Assembly (NCBI GenBank): GCA_036381595.1
Contig: DASVCN010000041.1
Span: forward strand, 124,001-188,000
Length of the DNA stretch: 64,000 nucleotides
Source of the DNA: Trueperaceae bacterium
GTDB taxonomy: Bacteria; Deinococcota; Deinococci; Deinococcales; Trueperaceae
Direction of reading: 5' to 3'
The notes below the pieces were generated by a model. It did no database searches. It was not told the origin of the DNA and was given only the letters and a program-made list of their open reading frames with translations. Below, piece by piece: positions 1-8,707 of the stretch; position 1 is the stretch's first letter, and every line of letters begins with the position of its first letter. Position numbers and translations under genes: made by a program.

Positions 1-199
1 CGCCGGCTACCAGGCCGCCCGCCTGCTGGGCCGCGCGCAGCTGGTTCAGCGGTACCAGATCGATGTCGCCCGCGCCCCATATCGTGCGTTCCAGGTCGAC
101 GCACGCTCTGAGGTCTTCGATTCCGGTGATCTCGACCACTTCGGGTCGGACGTTGGCGGGGGCTTCCGTCCGTCCTATCCCACCTTCAGTCGTCGTCAC
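1..199 (-). CDS. GNAT-like acetyltransferase, COG3375-type (3' part beyond window edge)
   Basis: Reading the minus strand from a GTG at 197-199 gives an open frame that runs off the left edge. It contains EITGIEDLRACVDLERTIWG, then DIDLVPLNQLRAAQQAGGLVAG. This matches the start of the predicted GNAT-superfamily proteins grouped as COG3375, where an E/R-x-I-W-G element is followed by a D-VP-L segment. The substrate of that family is not known. The GTG lies inside the end of the fur-family gene and overlaps its stop by 14 bases, so the two are probably cotranscribed. Only about 66 residues are visible, so the family call rests on the N-terminus and the start codon is uncertain. Confidence 0.6.
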   Translation of the reverse strand, partial: MTTTEGGIGRTEAPANVRPEVVEITGIEDLRACVDLERTIWGAGDIDLVPLNQLRAAQQAGGLVAG

Positions 200-662
200 G
201 GGACGCCGCTTGCGGGGACACGCCCCTGAGATCGAAGCGTGGCTCGTCTATGGTCCACCCGGTCTCCTGCTCGATCCGCTCCTTGAGGAAGCGGCCGAGG
301 GGGACGCCCTCTATCTCGATGGCCGGTACGTCAACGACTCTCCCCGTCTCGCGACAGATGAGGTGGTAGTGGGGCGAGACGTTGTGGTCGTAGAGCGACT
401 CGCCACCGACGCCGCGGAACTCCTGCACCAGGCCTGCGTCCCTGAGCACGTTGAGGTTCAGGTAGACGGTCGAGAGGCTGACGTCCTCGCCACGCTCCTT
501 GAGTGAGCAGTGGAGGCTCTCGGCGCTGATGTGGCTGCTGCCGTCCCGGAAGATCTCCATTATCGCCTCGCGCGGGCGGCTGTAGCGGAGGCCGTGACGA
601 CGCAATAACGCCCTCAACTCCTCGCGTCCATCTTGCCGATCTGTGCGCTTGCTCTCCACCAT
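186..662 (-). CDS. Fur-family transcriptional regulator
   Basis: A 158-residue protein of usual Fur/PerR/Zur length. The N-terminal winged helix (about 15-85) has the recognition stretch SAESLHCSLKERGEDVSLSTVYLNLNVL followed by AGLVQEF. The dimerisation/metal domain carries HYHLICRETGRVVDV around 98-112. Fur proteins bind DNA as metal-loaded dimers and usually repress metal-uptake or peroxide-defence genes. The structural zinc motif CxxC is degenerate: C103 is followed by R-E-T, and no second CxxC exists near the C-terminus, so this member lacks the classical Cys4 zinc site. His98 and His100 could still serve the regulatory site. Which of Fur, PerR, Zur or Mur it is cannot be decided. The start ATG at 660-662 is downstream of a recognisable promoter with a palindrome. 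Confidence 0.9.
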   Translation of the reverse strand: MVESKRTDRQDGREELRALLRRHGLRYSRPREAIMEIFRDGSSHISAESLHCSLKERGEDVSLSTVYLNLNVLRDAGLVQEFRGVGGESLYDHNVSPHYHLICRETGRVVDVPAIEIEGVPLGRFLKERIEQETGWTIDEPRFDLRGVSPQAASRDDD

Positions 663-693
663 ATGGATCTGGGAACCGGTCGGATCTCGCCGA

Positions 694-731
694 AGTCTAG
701 CACGTATCCGGGCAAGTCGGAATACTTCCGA
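694..731 (-). promoter_or_regulatory. Probable promoter and operator of the Fur-family gene
   Basis: On the minus strand an extended -10 (TGC then TAGACT, plus positions 694-699) lies 17 bases from a weak -35 (TTCCGA, 717-722). A perfect 15-bp palindrome, TCGGAATACTTCCGA (717-731), covers the -35. This placement suits a repressor, perhaps the Fur-family protein itself. It is not a textbook AT-rich Fur or PerR box. The elements are seen; the regulation is inferred. Confidence 0.4.
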
Positions 732-820
732 TTTGCGCCCTGGTCAGGACCGTCCTCATAAGCGACATGCAGGCCCGGCGCGAACCGGGAACTGCGGTCA
801 CGTTGCCCGCACCGCTTCTT

Positions 821-1159
821 TCAGGGCGTGGTTGCCGCCGCGACGAGCGGCTCGTCGAATTCGCGAGCCCAGCCCTCGATCGCGCCGATGACCTGCTCCA
901 GCCTCGCGCCCTCGTTAGTCAGGGCGTAACTGGTCTTCGGTGGCATCGTGGAGATGACGGTCTTCTCGACGAGACCCAGCCGGCAGAGGTGCTCGAGGCG
1001 CTGCGCCAACGTCGTGGGATTGCAGCCCCCCGCCGCCCGGCTGAGCTCGTTGAACCCTGCCGGGCCATCGAGCAGACAACGGATGAGATGAAGCGTCCAT
1101 TTGGTCTGCAGGAGGTCGATCGCGGCGTGCACCGGACAGGGTTTAACTTCGACTGACAT
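821..1159 (-). CDS. HxlR-family helix-turn-helix regulator
   Basis: A 112-residue MarR-like winged-helix protein of the HxlR/YodB type. The N-terminal signature is CPVHAAIDLLQTKWTLHLIRCLLDGPAGFNELSR, followed by NPTTLAQRLEHLCRLGLVEK and a wing (PKTSYALT). HxlR proteins are small dimeric regulators, and several sense thiol or aldehyde stress through the conserved Cys before the first helix, here at residue 8. I chose the ATG at 1157-1159 because family members begin just before this cysteine; the frame stays open further upstream, but that stretch has no family resemblance. No obvious target gene is adjacent. mdh lies upstream on the same strand. Confidence 0.85.
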   Translation of the reverse strand: MSVEVKPCPVHAAIDLLQTKWTLHLIRCLLDGPAGFNELSRAAGGCNPTTLAQRLEHLCRLGLVEKTVISTMPPKTSYALTNEGARLEQVIGAIEGWAREFDEPLVAAATTP

Positions 1160-1329
1160 CTGCCGTGATTCTACCACAGCGGCGCTAGATTTGTGTTCCC
1201 ACTCGACATTCCATAACGGTCGGTAGTCGATAGCTGCCCTATGGTGGATCGTCCAGCTCCGGTACCGCCCGAGAAATGAGCGCGGTTCACGGTGGAGCGC
1301 CAAGCCACAGCAGGTCGCACGAATTCCTC

Positions 1330-2307
1330 CTAGAGGAGGTCGGCCACGGCCTCCCTCTCCTCCAGGAGCTCCGCCTCGGTGCGCTTCATGCGCTCACGCA
1401 CGTCATCCGAAGGTTCCAGGCCTTCGACGACCTCGGCGCGGCCGTTCCGGACCGTCACGGGGAACGAGTAGATGACGCCCTTGCTGATACCGTACTGACC
1501 CTGGCTCGGTACGGCCATGCTGACCCAATCGTCGTCGGCGGTTCCGTGTACCCAGTCACGTACGTGATCGATGGCGGCGGCAGCGGCGGAGGCGGCGCTC
1601 GACGCTCCGCGAGCTTCGATTATCTCCGCCCCCCGCTTCTGCACCCGGGGGATGAACTCTTCGGTCACCCACTCGCGCGGGACGAGCTCCGCAGCCGGCC
1701 TGCCGTCCACCGTGGCGAAGTCGAGGTCGGGTACCTGGGTGCTCGAGTGATTCCCCCAGATGACCATCTTCCTTATGTCGGCCACTCTGGCGCCGGTCTT
1801 ACCAGCGAGTTGGCTCTTGGCACGGTTGTGGTCGAGCCGCGTCATCGCCGAGAACTGTTCCGGTGCGAGTGAGGGTGCGCTGCTCATGGCAATGAGGGCA
1901 TTGGTATTCGCTGGGTTCCCCACCACGAGTACCTTCACGTCCCGGGCCGCGTGGTCGTTGAGTGCACGCCCTTGCACCGTGAATATCTTGCCGTTAGCTT
2001 CCAGCAGGTCCTTCCGCTCCATCCCCGGACCACGCGGCCGCGAGCCCACCAGCAGCGCCAGCTGCGCGCCACGGAAGGCGACATTGGCGTCATCACTCGT
2101 CTCGACACCGTGGAGGAGAGGGAAAGCAGCATCGTTCAACTCCATCACGACTCCTTCGAGGGCTTTCATGGCTGGAGTTATCTCGAGGAGTTGGAGGATG
2201 ACGGGCTGGTCCTTGCCGAGCATGTCGCCAGCGGCGATCCGGAAGTGGAGGGCGTAGCCTATCTGGCCTGCGGCACCGGTGACCGCCACGCGAACGGGTT
2301 GTTTCAT
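1330..2307 (-). CDS. mdh: Malate dehydrogenase (NAD-dependent)
   Basis: Interconverts malate and oxaloacetate with NAD in the TCA cycle. The 325-residue length and sequence fit the Thermus/cytosolic group of malate dehydrogenases. The Rossmann motif GAAGQIG is at 11-17. Glu42 at the end of the second strand favours NAD over NADP. NPANTNA is at 131-137, the catalytic Asp159 is in TRLDHNRA, and the catalytic His187 is in WGNHSS. The active-site loop arginines sit in [13 protein letters not shown] (91-102). A GGAGG Shine-Dalgarno lies just before the ATG. It follows parB on the same strand after 332 bases, so it probably has its own promoter. Confidence 0.95.
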   Translation of the reverse strand: MKQPVRVAVTGAAGQIGYALHFRIAAGDMLGKDQPVILQLLEITPAMKALEGVVMELNDAAFPLLHGVETSDDANVAFRGAQLALLVGSRPRGPGMERKDLLEANGKIFTVQGRALNDHAARDVKVLVVGNPANTNALIAMSSAPSLAPEQFSAMTRLDHNRAKSQLAGKTGARVADIRKMVIWGNHSSTQVPDLDFATVDGRPAAELVPREWVTEEFIPRVQKRGAEIIEARGASSAASAAAAAIDHVRDWVHGTADDDWVSMAVPSQGQYGISKGVIYSFPVTVRNGRAEVVEGLEPSDDVRERMKRTEAELLEEREAVADLL

Positions 2308-2617
2308 GTTGACCTCCGAGGGCTGTTGCCCTTAGCGGTCGCATGGTAACACCCCTCGTTCCGATACCCGTCGACCGTCACGCCCCATAACTGCGGCGTC
2401 GGGACGGCCGCAGCCCCTGTCCCCTCTGGTTCAGAGCCCGGGCGGGCGGCAATCACGCGAGCCTGCGAATCGGGGACTGCAACTTTCGCTCGGCGCACGA
2501 GTTGTGTGCGCGACTGGTACGGGGAGGAGGAGCCGCGGCCTACTGGCATCGCCATGCTCGCGGACTCCTCGACCAAGCACCCTCCCTGCCGACCAACACG
2601 ATTGGAACCCTGCTCAC

Positions 2618-2633
2618 TGTTTCACGTGAAACG
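2618..2633. promoter_or_regulatory. parS: parS centromere site downstream of parB
   Basis: TGTTTCACGTGAAACG matches the 16-bp bacterial parS consensus at 15 of 16 positions, with only the last base differing. parS is the loading site from which ParB spreads to form the partition complex. It sits 7 bases past the parB stop codon. The rest of the 332-base gap between parB and mdh (2308-2639) shows only the mdh ribosome-binding site and no other gene I can support. Confidence 0.93.
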
Positions 2634-2639
2634 GCCCCG

Positions 2640-3455
2640 CTACGCCTCGTAACCGAGCAGTTCCAACAACCGCTGCAGTTCGTCCTCCGAGTGGAAGTGC
2701 AGTTCTATCTTGCCCCTCTTGCCCCCTGTGACGCGAACCCGTGTGCCGGCATGGCGCGCGAGCTCCTCCTCCAATGAGCGATACCGGCCGTCGGAAACGT
2801 CGCGCGGCCGCTTCCCAGAAGGCCTCCTGAGCGCTTCGGCCTGCCGAACCGTCAGCTGCTTCTCGATGATGGTCTGCAGCGCCCACGCCCGATCGGCTTC
2901 GGGTTGGGCGAGGATCGCACGCGCGTGACCTGCGCTTATCTTCCCTGACTCCAAGGCGGCAAGAGCCTGCGGCGGCAGCGAAAGGAGCCGAAGTGAGTTG
3001 GCTATAGCGCTGCGGCTCTTCCCAACGGCGCGGCCCACATCCTCCTGGCTGGCGCCGAACTCCAGCAGCTGCTGGAACGCCCGCGCCTCCTCCACCGGAT
3101 TCAGGTCCTCTCGCTGCAGGTTCTCGACGATTGCGATCTCCAGCGCTGCCTGGTCGTCCAACTCCCGGACCACGACCGGCACCGCCTCGAGTCCGGCCTC
3201 TTTTGCAGCCCGGTAGCGCCTCTCCCCCGCCACGATCTCGTAGCCGCCCTCGACCGGCCTAACGAGCAGCGGCTGGAGAACGCCCTTCTCGGCGATCGAC
3301 GCTGACAACTCGGCGATCGCGGCCGGATCGAACACCTTGCGGGGCTGCCCTGGCGCGGGCCTGATCTGGTCGAGCGGAAGGGTCTGCGGCGCCCTTTCCG
3401 CCTTGGGGAGGAGCGCGTCCAGACCCCGGCCCAATCCTCTAGGTTTGGCTGACAC
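2640..3455 (-). CDS. parB: Chromosome partitioning protein ParB (Spo0J)
   Basis: A parS-binding CTPase that forms the partition complex and loads SMC. The order of elements is classic. An N-terminal [12 protein letters not shown] motif contacts ParA. The ParB/Srx CTP-binding domain contains [28 protein letters not shown] and [25 protein letters not shown] follows, then the helix-turn-helix [23 protein letters not shown] and a C-terminal dimer domain. I chose the GTG at 3453-3455 because an AGGAGG lies 9 bases upstream and the protein then starts [11 protein letters not shown] as ParBs do; an in-frame ATG seven codons earlier lacks this. It overlaps the 3' end of parA by 17 bases, implying translational coupling. 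Confidence 0.95.
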   Translation of the reverse strand: MSAKPRGLGRGLDALLPKAERAPQTLPLDQIRPAPGQPRKVFDPAAIAELSASIAEKGVLQPLLVRPVEGGYEIVAGERRYRAAKEAGLEAVPVVVRELDDQAALEIAIVENLQREDLNPVEEARAFQQLLEFGASQEDVGRAVGKSRSAIANSLRLLSLPPQALAALESGKISAGHARAILAQPEADRAWALQTIIEKQLTVRQAEALRRPSGKRPRDVSDGRYRSLEEELARHAGTRVRVTGGKRGKIELHFHSEDELQRLLELLGYEA

Positions 3456-4197
3456 GGCGCAGAACCTCCTCGGCAAGCTGAAGATAGGCCTCGGCCCCGG
3501 TCGAGCCTGGAGCGTAATCGAAGATCGGCTGGCCGTACGACGGGGCTTCGGCCAAGCGGATACTGCGGGGGATTACGGTCTCGAAAACCTGAGGGCCCAG
3601 ATGTGCTCGCACGTTGTCCTCGACCTGTTGGGAGAGCTTGGTACGGGTATCGAACATCGTCAGCAGGATCCCCAGGATCGTCAGATCACGGTTGAGACCG
3701 CTTTGCACGCGACTCACGGTATCGAGCATCCCGGCGATGCCTTCCAACGCGTAGTACTCGGTCTGAAGCGGAACGATGAGCAAATCGGCAGCAGCGAGCG
3801 AGTTGAGTGTCAGCGCACCCATCGACGGCGGGGCATCGACGATTATGAAGTCGTAATTGGGCCTGACCCCTATAAGCGTTCTCGCCAGCAACTGCATGTT
3901 CTCGGTCGAGGCGTCGAATTCGACCGCAGCACCGGCCAGGTCGGCGGAGGCGGGGATCACATATAGGCCTTGGTCTCCGTAGTGAAGTACCGCCTGCCGG
4001 GCCGGCACCCGCCCCACCAGGACGTCGTAGATCGTCCTCTCCGGAGCGGTTATGCCGAGACCCGAACTAGCGTTGGCCTGCGGATCCAGATCTACCAGGA
4101 GGATACGCCGCCGCGCAGCCAGGGCACTGGCGAGATTTACAGCTGTAGTGGTCTTTCCGACGCCCCCTTTCTGGTTGATCACCCCGATGGTGGGCAA
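3439..4197 (-). CDS. parA: Chromosome partitioning ATPase ParA (Soj)
   Basis: A Walker-type ATPase that forms nucleoid-bound dimers and moves ParB-parS complexes; in some species it also regulates DnaA. The 252-residue length matches chromosomal Soj proteins, which lack the N-terminal DNA-binding domain of plasmid ParAs. The deviant Walker A KGGVGKTT is at 10-17 with the signature lysine at 10. [12 protein letters not shown] follows, and the Walker B is [13 protein letters not shown]. The gene overlaps the start of rsmG's 3' end by 19 bases and overlaps parB downstream, giving the conserved run mnmG-rsmG-parA-parB. Confidence 0.96.
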   Translation of the reverse strand: MPTIGVINQKGGVGKTTTAVNLASALAARRRILLVDLDPQANASSGLGITAPERTIYDVLVGRVPARQAVLHYGDQGLYVIPASADLAGAAVEFDASTENMQLLARTLIGVRPNYDFIIVDAPPSMGALTLNSLAAADLLIVPLQTEYYALEGIAGMLDTVSRVQSGLNRDLTILGILLTMFDTRTKLSQQVEDNVRAHLGPQVFETVIPRSIRLAEAPSYGQPIFDYAPGSTGAEAYLQLAEEVLRRVSQT

Positions 4198-4793
4198 GCG
4201 GAACCTCCAGACACCAGAACTGCGACCAGCGTACCATGCGTCGAGAGCGGCTCCTCACGGCACTCGTCCACAGCTGAGCCAGTCTGGGCTTCGACTTCGC
4301 TCACCTCCTCCCTCCACCCCCCGCCCTTGCGGCTCACGAGCCAAACCTTCTCACCGTGCAAGTGCCGAGTCGAGACGAACACTTCTTTCAGCGTGCCCAC
4401 CGCTTGCGCGACGATCACCTCTGCACAGGGCGACGACATCTCCAGGACATCCCCCTGCTGAACTGATACGTTCTCCATGCCGAGTTGTGAAACGGCGATG
4501 CGGAGGAACGCCGCCCTCCGGCGGCGGCGCTCGACCAGCGTTAACTGATGTCGCGGCAGCCTGAGCGCCATCGGAATGCCGGGTAGACCGACTCCGGAAC
4601 CGAGGTCGATAACTTGGCAGGGCGCGGGGGAGAGCGACTCGACGAGATCGCCGTAGCGCAACGCCTCCGCTACCATCTTGTCTATATCCGTGACAGCCGC
4701 CTCGGACATCAGGTCGAGAGAACGGTGGTACTTCCTGATCAGCCCTACGTATCTTTCGAGTGATTCAGCCAGCGACTGTTTCACGTGAAACAC
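4179..4793 (-). CDS. rsmG: 16S rRNA (guanine527-N7)-methyltransferase RsmG (GidB)
   Basis: Methylates N7 of G527 in 16S rRNA using S-adenosylmethionine; loss gives low-level streptomycin resistance in other bacteria. The 204-residue protein has the SAM-binding motif [12 protein letters not shown] at 63-74, then [13 protein letters not shown] and a family-typical [10 protein letters not shown] segment. The classical R-A-x-A motif is altered here to Q-A-V. The first codons (MFHVKQ) are encoded by a parS site, as in many origin-proximal rsmG genes. It overlaps the end of mnmG by 29 bases. Confidence 0.93.
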   Translation of the reverse strand: MFHVKQSLAESLERYVGLIRKYHRSLDLMSEAAVTDIDKMVAEALRYGDLVESLSPAPCQVIDLGSGVGLPGIPMALRLPRHQLTLVERRRRRAAFLRIAVSQLGMENVSVQQGDVLEMSSPCAEVIVAQAVGTLKEVFVSTRHLHGEKVWLVSRKGGGWREEVSEVEAQTGSAVDECREEPLSTHGTLVAVLVSGGSACPPSG

Positions 4794-6603
4794 TCTTCCG
4801 CTTCACGTGTACCAGCAGGGCGGTGACATCGCTGTCACGGACGCCCCGAAGACGCTGAGCGGCACCTAGCGTAGCGGGTCGGCTTCGCCGAAGCACGTCC
4901 CGTCCCTCGTTTGACAGGCTCTGCACGCTGCCATAGTCGATCCCTGTCAGCTCCAAGGCCTCGTACTCCTGACGCTTCTCCAGCTCCCGACGACTGCGCT
5001 CTATGTAGGCCGCATACTTCACCAGGATCTCGACGCGCTCCTCCTCCTTGCGGGACAGAGGACCTTCCGGCTCCCCGACCTTCGCCACCACATCTCGGTA
5101 GCCCATACCGGGGCGCGAGAGAAGCTTGGCTCCAGACTCACCGCCGACCCGAACCGTCCCCAGCCGCTCGACCTCATGCATCACTCGCGACTGGCTCCGC
5201 TGACTAGCGGCCAACCTGTCGTCACCGACCAGGCCCCATTCGTGCCCGCGCGGGAGAAGTCTCTCAGTGGCGTTGTCCTGCCGATGCAACAGACGGTACT
5301 CGTTGCGCGAGGTAAGCATCCTGTAGGGCTCGTCTATTCCCCAGCGCACCAGATCGTCGAGCAGGACCCCGATGTAGCCCTCGTCCCGCCGAACGGTCAC
5401 GGCGCCCAGTCCACGAGCACGGCGGGCAGCGTTGACCCCTGCGATCAAACCCTGCGCCGCCGCCTCCTCGTAACCGCTGGTGCCGTTGATCTGGCCGGCA
5501 CTGAACAAACCGGGTAAGCGCTTCGACATGAGCGTGACGTCGAGCTGTGTCGGATCGAGCGCGTCGTATTCAACGGCGTAGGCGTAGCGCTGGATGACGG
5601 CCTTCTCGAAGCCGGGCAGCGTACGGATCATGTCGTCCTGCAAGACAGGAGGAAGAGAGCTCGAGAAGCCCTGCAGATATACTTCGCTGGTTTCCACCCC
5701 ATCCGGCTCGACGAACAGCAGATGCCGATCCTTGTCGGCGAAGCGCACTACCTTGTCCTCGATGGATGGACAGTACCTGGGGCCGGTCCCCGCGATGTCA
5801 CCGCTGTACATCGGCGACTCGGCGAGGTTCTCCTCTATGAGACGATGAGTCTCCCTGGTCGTGTGCGTCAGCCAGGTCGGACTCTCGGTCGCCCGGGGGC
5901 CGGGGTTGCCGGTGAAGGAGTTTGCCGGATCGTCGGGCGGAACTACTTGCAGCACCTCGAAGTCGACCGAGTCAGCGCGGATCCGCGGCGGGGTGCCCGT
6001 CTTGAAGCGCAACAGGTCGTGCCCCGTCGCCCTAAGGCTCTTCGACAGGTGGCGTGCCGGCGCCTCGCCCTGCCGTCCCGCCTCCCTCCTCATCTTGCCG
6101 TACCAGACGACACCCGCCAGGAAGGTTCCAGTGCACAGCACGACGCTGGGTGCGTCGAGTTCACGGCCGTCCGTAAGAGCGCACCCGGCAACCTCACCCC
6201 CATCTACCAGGAGCGCCGCGACCTCACCGCGGACGATCTCGATACCGATCGTCGACTCGATCAGTTCCCTCGCGGCCGCTGCATATCCGTCGCGTTCGTT
6301 CTGAACTCGCAGAGATTGCACAGCTGGGCCTTTGCTCCCGTTGAGCGTTCGGGCGTGGATCGCGGTGGCGTCGGCGAGCCGACCCATGACGCCGCCCAAC
6401 GCTTCGATCTCGAAGACGAGTTGCGACTTCCCGGGACCGCCGATCGCGGGATTGCACGGCATCAGGCCGATGCGATCGGGGTTGGGCAGCACGAGAGCGG
6501 CAGACCCACCGAGCCGGGCAACAGCGTGTGCTGCCTCTATCCCGGCGTGACCTCCGCCAACCACGATCGCGTCGAATCGCGAACTGCTCACCAATACCCC
6601 CAT
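4765..6603 (-). CDS. mnmG: tRNA uridine-5-carboxymethylaminomethyl modification enzyme MnmG (GidA)
   Basis: An FAD- and folate-dependent enzyme that with MnmE installs the (carboxymethyl)aminomethyl group on the wobble uridine of certain tRNAs. The GGGHAG dinucleotide motif is at 16-21. It is followed by the family block [22 protein letters not shown], the [11 protein letters not shown] and FKTGTPPRI motifs, and the C-terminal tRNA-binding signature [19 protein letters not shown] use the ATG at 6601-6603 (612 residues), since longer versions add an unrelated 21-residue head; a GTG four codons later is also possible. The C-terminus overlaps rsmG and contains the parS-encoded VSRET. The MnmE partner is not in this window. 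Confidence 0.95.
   Translation of the reverse strand: MGVLVSSSRFDAIVVGGGHAGIEAAHAVARLGGSAALVLPNPDRIGLMPCNPAIGGPGKSQLVFEIEALGGVMGRLADATAIHARTLNGSKGPAVQSLRVQNERDGYAAAARELIESTIGIEIVRGEVAALLVDGGEVAGCALTDGRELDAPSVVLCTGTFLAGVVWYGKMRREAGRQGEAPARHLSKSLRATGHDLLRFKTGTPPRIRADSVDFEVLQVVPPDDPANSFTGNPGPRATESPTWLTHTTRETHRLIEENLAESPMYSGDIAGTGPRYCPSIEDKVVRFADKDRHLLFVEPDGVETSEVYLQGFSSSLPPVLQDDMIRTLPGFEKAVIQRYAYAVEYDALDPTQLDVTLMSKRLPGLFSAGQINGTSGYEEAAAQGLIAGVNAARRARGLGAVTVRRDEGYIGVLLDDLVRWGIDEPYRMLTSRNEYRLLHRQDNATERLLPRGHEWGLVGDDRLAASQRSQSRVMHEVERLGTVRVGGESGAKLLSRPGMGYRDVVAKVGEPEGPLSRKEEERVEILVKYAAYIERSRRELEKRQEYEALELTGIDYGSVQSLSNEGRDVLRRSRPATLGAAQRLRGVRDSDVTALLVHVKRKSVSRETVAG
4777..4792. promoter_or_regulatory. 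parS: parS centromere site inside the rsmG/mnmG overlap
   Basis: TGTTTCACGTGAAACA is a perfect match to the parS consensus. It is read in two frames: as FHVKQ at the start of RsmG and as VSRET at the end of MnmG. It lies 2.2 kb from the second site at 2618 and about 3.5 kb from oriC, as expected for origin-proximal ParB loading. Confidence 0.96.
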
Positions 6604-6764
6604 CCGGTAATCGTCAACGACCGGCCGAACGGCTAGTCCGTACCGGACCGGATCGAACGAACCCACAGTATAGCGTCAGAGTCGCTCGAGCCATGAATCG
6701 CACACTGGGCAGGGGAGGCCGATGGAGCGCGATTCTCCTCTTCGGAGCGGCCGGCCGGGTCTGT

Positions 6765-6795
6765 TAAACTGCCCTTCGCCAATGGAGAGGCCCCA
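6765..6795 (+). promoter_or_regulatory. Possible dnaA promoter -10 and leader
   Basis: TGT-TAAACT at 6762-6770 resembles an extended -10 element. A -35 (TTCGGA) lies 17 bases upstream but is weak. AGAGG at 6786-6790 lies 11 bases before the dnaA GTG and is its likely ribosome-binding site. The region between the divergent mnmG and dnaA genes is about 200 bases. Confidence 0.35.
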
Positions 6796-6801
6796 CCCGC
6801 A

Positions 6802-8157
6802 GTGAGTCGAGAAACAGCCATCTGGGAAGATATCCTGGACTTCGTGCAGGATCAGATTCCGGACGTCGAGTTCCGGACCTGGTTCAAGCAGGTGAAGCCG
6901 CTGGGGATAGAGGAGGGCACCTTCATGATAGGCGTGCCCCACTCCTTCGCCAGGGACTGGCTCAAGAACCACTACGGCGGCGTCCTGGAGCAGGCCCTCA
7001 AGGACCTCGGCGCCAGCTCTCCACGCGTGGGCTTCCAGGTAGTCCCGTTCCAGACGAACGAACAGCAGAACCTCTTCGCCGGCGACGGCGGAACCGACAA
7101 GAGTTCGAACGGGGAAGAGGCGAAGCGGGCCAAGGCACCCAAACCGGTTCTGAATCCGAAGTACGTCTTCAGCAACTTCGTGGTGGGTCCCAACAACAAC
7201 CTGGCCCACGCGGCGGCACTGGCGGTTGCCGAAGCACCTGGTCGCGCCTACAACCCGCTCTTCCTCTACGGCCAGGCCGGGTTGGGGAAGACTCACCTGA
7301 TGCACGCGGTCGGCCATTCGGTTGCCGACCGGTTCGCGGATCTCCAGGTCGAGTACGTGACCACCGAGACGTTCACCAACGACCTGATAAGCGCCATCCG
7401 CGAGGATCGGATGACGCAGTTCCGTGAGCGCTACCGTTCGATCGACCTGCTGCTCGTGGACGACGTGCAGTTCATCGCCGGCAAGGAGCGTACCCAGGAG
7501 GAGTTCTTCCACACTTTCAACGCCCTCTACGAATCAGGCAAGCAGATCATCCTCTCCTCCGACCGTCCGCCCAAAGACATACCCACTCTCGAGAACCGGC
7601 TCCGAAGCCGTTTCGAGTGGGGTCTCATCACCGACATACAGCCGCCGGAGCTGGAAACGCGCATCGCCATCCTCAACATGAACGCGGAGTATCGCGGCGT
7701 GAAGCTGCCGAACGAGGTAATCGACTTCATCGCTCGTCAGGTGACCTCGAACATCCGCGAGTTGGAGGGCGCGCTCGTCCGGGTGATCGTGTACGCCAGC
7801 ATGAACAATACTGCTCTCGATCGGCAGACTGCGGCCCACGCACTATCCGACGTCTTCACTCAAGGCGACATGAGTGTGACGATGGACGACGTGCTCAGGG
7901 CGACGGCCCGACAGTTCGAGGTGGAGGCAGCCGACATCAAGTCGAAGGGAAGGCGTCAGGAGCTGGTGCTTCCTCGCCAGGTAGCCATGTACCTGATCCG
8001 TGAGCTCACCAGCCACTCCTACCCCGAGATCGGCCAGTTCTTCTCGGGTCGCGACCATTCGACCGTCATGTACGCGGTACAGAAGGTCACCGACCGCCTC
8101 GAGGGCGACGGGGGGTTGAACGCGCGGATCAGGTCGATCCGCGACGAAATCGGTTGA
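6802..8157 (+). CDS. dnaA: Chromosomal replication initiator DnaA
   Basis: The AAA+ initiator that binds DnaA boxes at oriC and melts DNA. Domain I (1-85) begins [22 protein letters not shown] short hydrophilic linker (90-115) follows. The AAA+ domain has Walker [10 protein letters not shown] at 157-165, Walker B LLLVDD at 216-221 and the arginine-rich sensor segment [11 protein letters not shown]. Domain IV (about 355-451) has the DnaA signature [14 protein letters not shown] that contacts the box. The length of 451 residues is normal. The start is GTG at 6802; no in-frame ATG fits domain I. DnaA boxes lie immediately downstream, before dnaN. Confidence 0.97.
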   Translation: MSRETAIWEDILDFVQDQIPDVEFRTWFKQVKPLGIEEGTFMIGVPHSFARDWLKNHYGGVLEQALKDLGASSPRVGFQVVPFQTNEQQNLFAGDGGTDKSSNGEEAKRAKAPKPVLNPKYVFSNFVVGPNNNLAHAAALAVAEAPGRAYNPLFLYGQAGLGKTHLMHAVGHSVADRFADLQVEYVTTETFTNDLISAIREDRMTQFRERYRSIDLLLVDDVQFIAGKERTQEEFFHTFNALYESGKQIILSSDRPPKDIPTLENRLRSRFEWGLITDIQPPELETRIAILNMNAEYRGVKLPNEVIDFIARQVTSNIRELEGALVRVIVYASMNNTALDRQTAAHALSDVFTQGDMSVTMDDVLRATARQFEVEAADIKSKGRRQELVLPRQVAMYLIRELTSHSYPEIGQFFSGRDHSTVMYAVQKVTDRLEGDGGLNARIRSIRDEIG

Positions 8158-8707
8158 ACAGACCGGCAGAAAGGACGAGTCGGAACGACCACTGGCAGAA
8201 GCTATCCAGCGGTCGTTCCTCTCTTCGCACGGTCGTCGCGACCGGAGCCTGTGGACAACCGTGCTGAAAAGTTGTGGAGAAGCTGTGGACCCGGGTGTGG
8301 AGTAAGCGTGCCCGACACGCCTTGTGAAAACGTGTGGACAAGATCGGACATTCTCCACAGCCACCCCCTACTTATCCACAGTGTTCTCAACAGCCGGATC
8401 TTCGTGAGGTACAGCCCAGCCGACCCTTTTCCACAGTTTCCACAACACCTACTATTACTGTCGTTTCCACTCTTCGAGACCGAAATTCCAGTCCCTAGAC
8501 CCTCACCCGTTGGTTTCCGATCGCTCAGGATCATCGAGGAAAGAAAGGGCTCCTCGTTTCAAGGATCGGGAGCAACCAGTGAGAGGGAGAGGGGCTTGTG
8601 ATACTGCTTGGCTAAGGAGGAAGCTTCGCCGGCAGCGGCCGAGCAGGGGCGACACGTGAGCCCCCGAGAGGGTATGCTCTGTGCGGCATGGCCCCGGGAG
8701 TTATCTG
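8158..8707. other. oriC: Chromosomal replication origin (oriC) between dnaA and dnaN
   Basis: This 550-base gap contains no supported gene and is packed with DnaA boxes. One perfect box TTATCCACA is at 8372-8380. Near matches are TGTGGACAA at 8250-8258 and 8333-8341 (reverse orientation), TGTGGAGAA at 8273-8281 (reverse), TTCTCCACA at 8351-8359, TTTTCCACA at 8427-8435 and GTTTCCACA at 8436-8444; looser TGTGGA copies are at 8284 and 8296. Boxes on the left point one way and those on the right mostly the other. The least GC-rich stretch (about 8445-8490, around CTACTATTACTG) follows the boxes and could be the unwinding element. The dnaN ribosome-binding site GGGAG lies at the right end. Confidence 0.93.

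Noticed and set aside
6802-6820. Degenerate parS at the dnaA start (GTGAGTCGAGAAACA)
   Set aside because: Too many mismatches to the 16-bp consensus to call a ParB site.
8251-8601. 116-codon frame inside the dnaA-dnaN gap
   Set aside because: It is composed of translated DnaA boxes in the origin and shows no protein-like features or ribosome-binding site.
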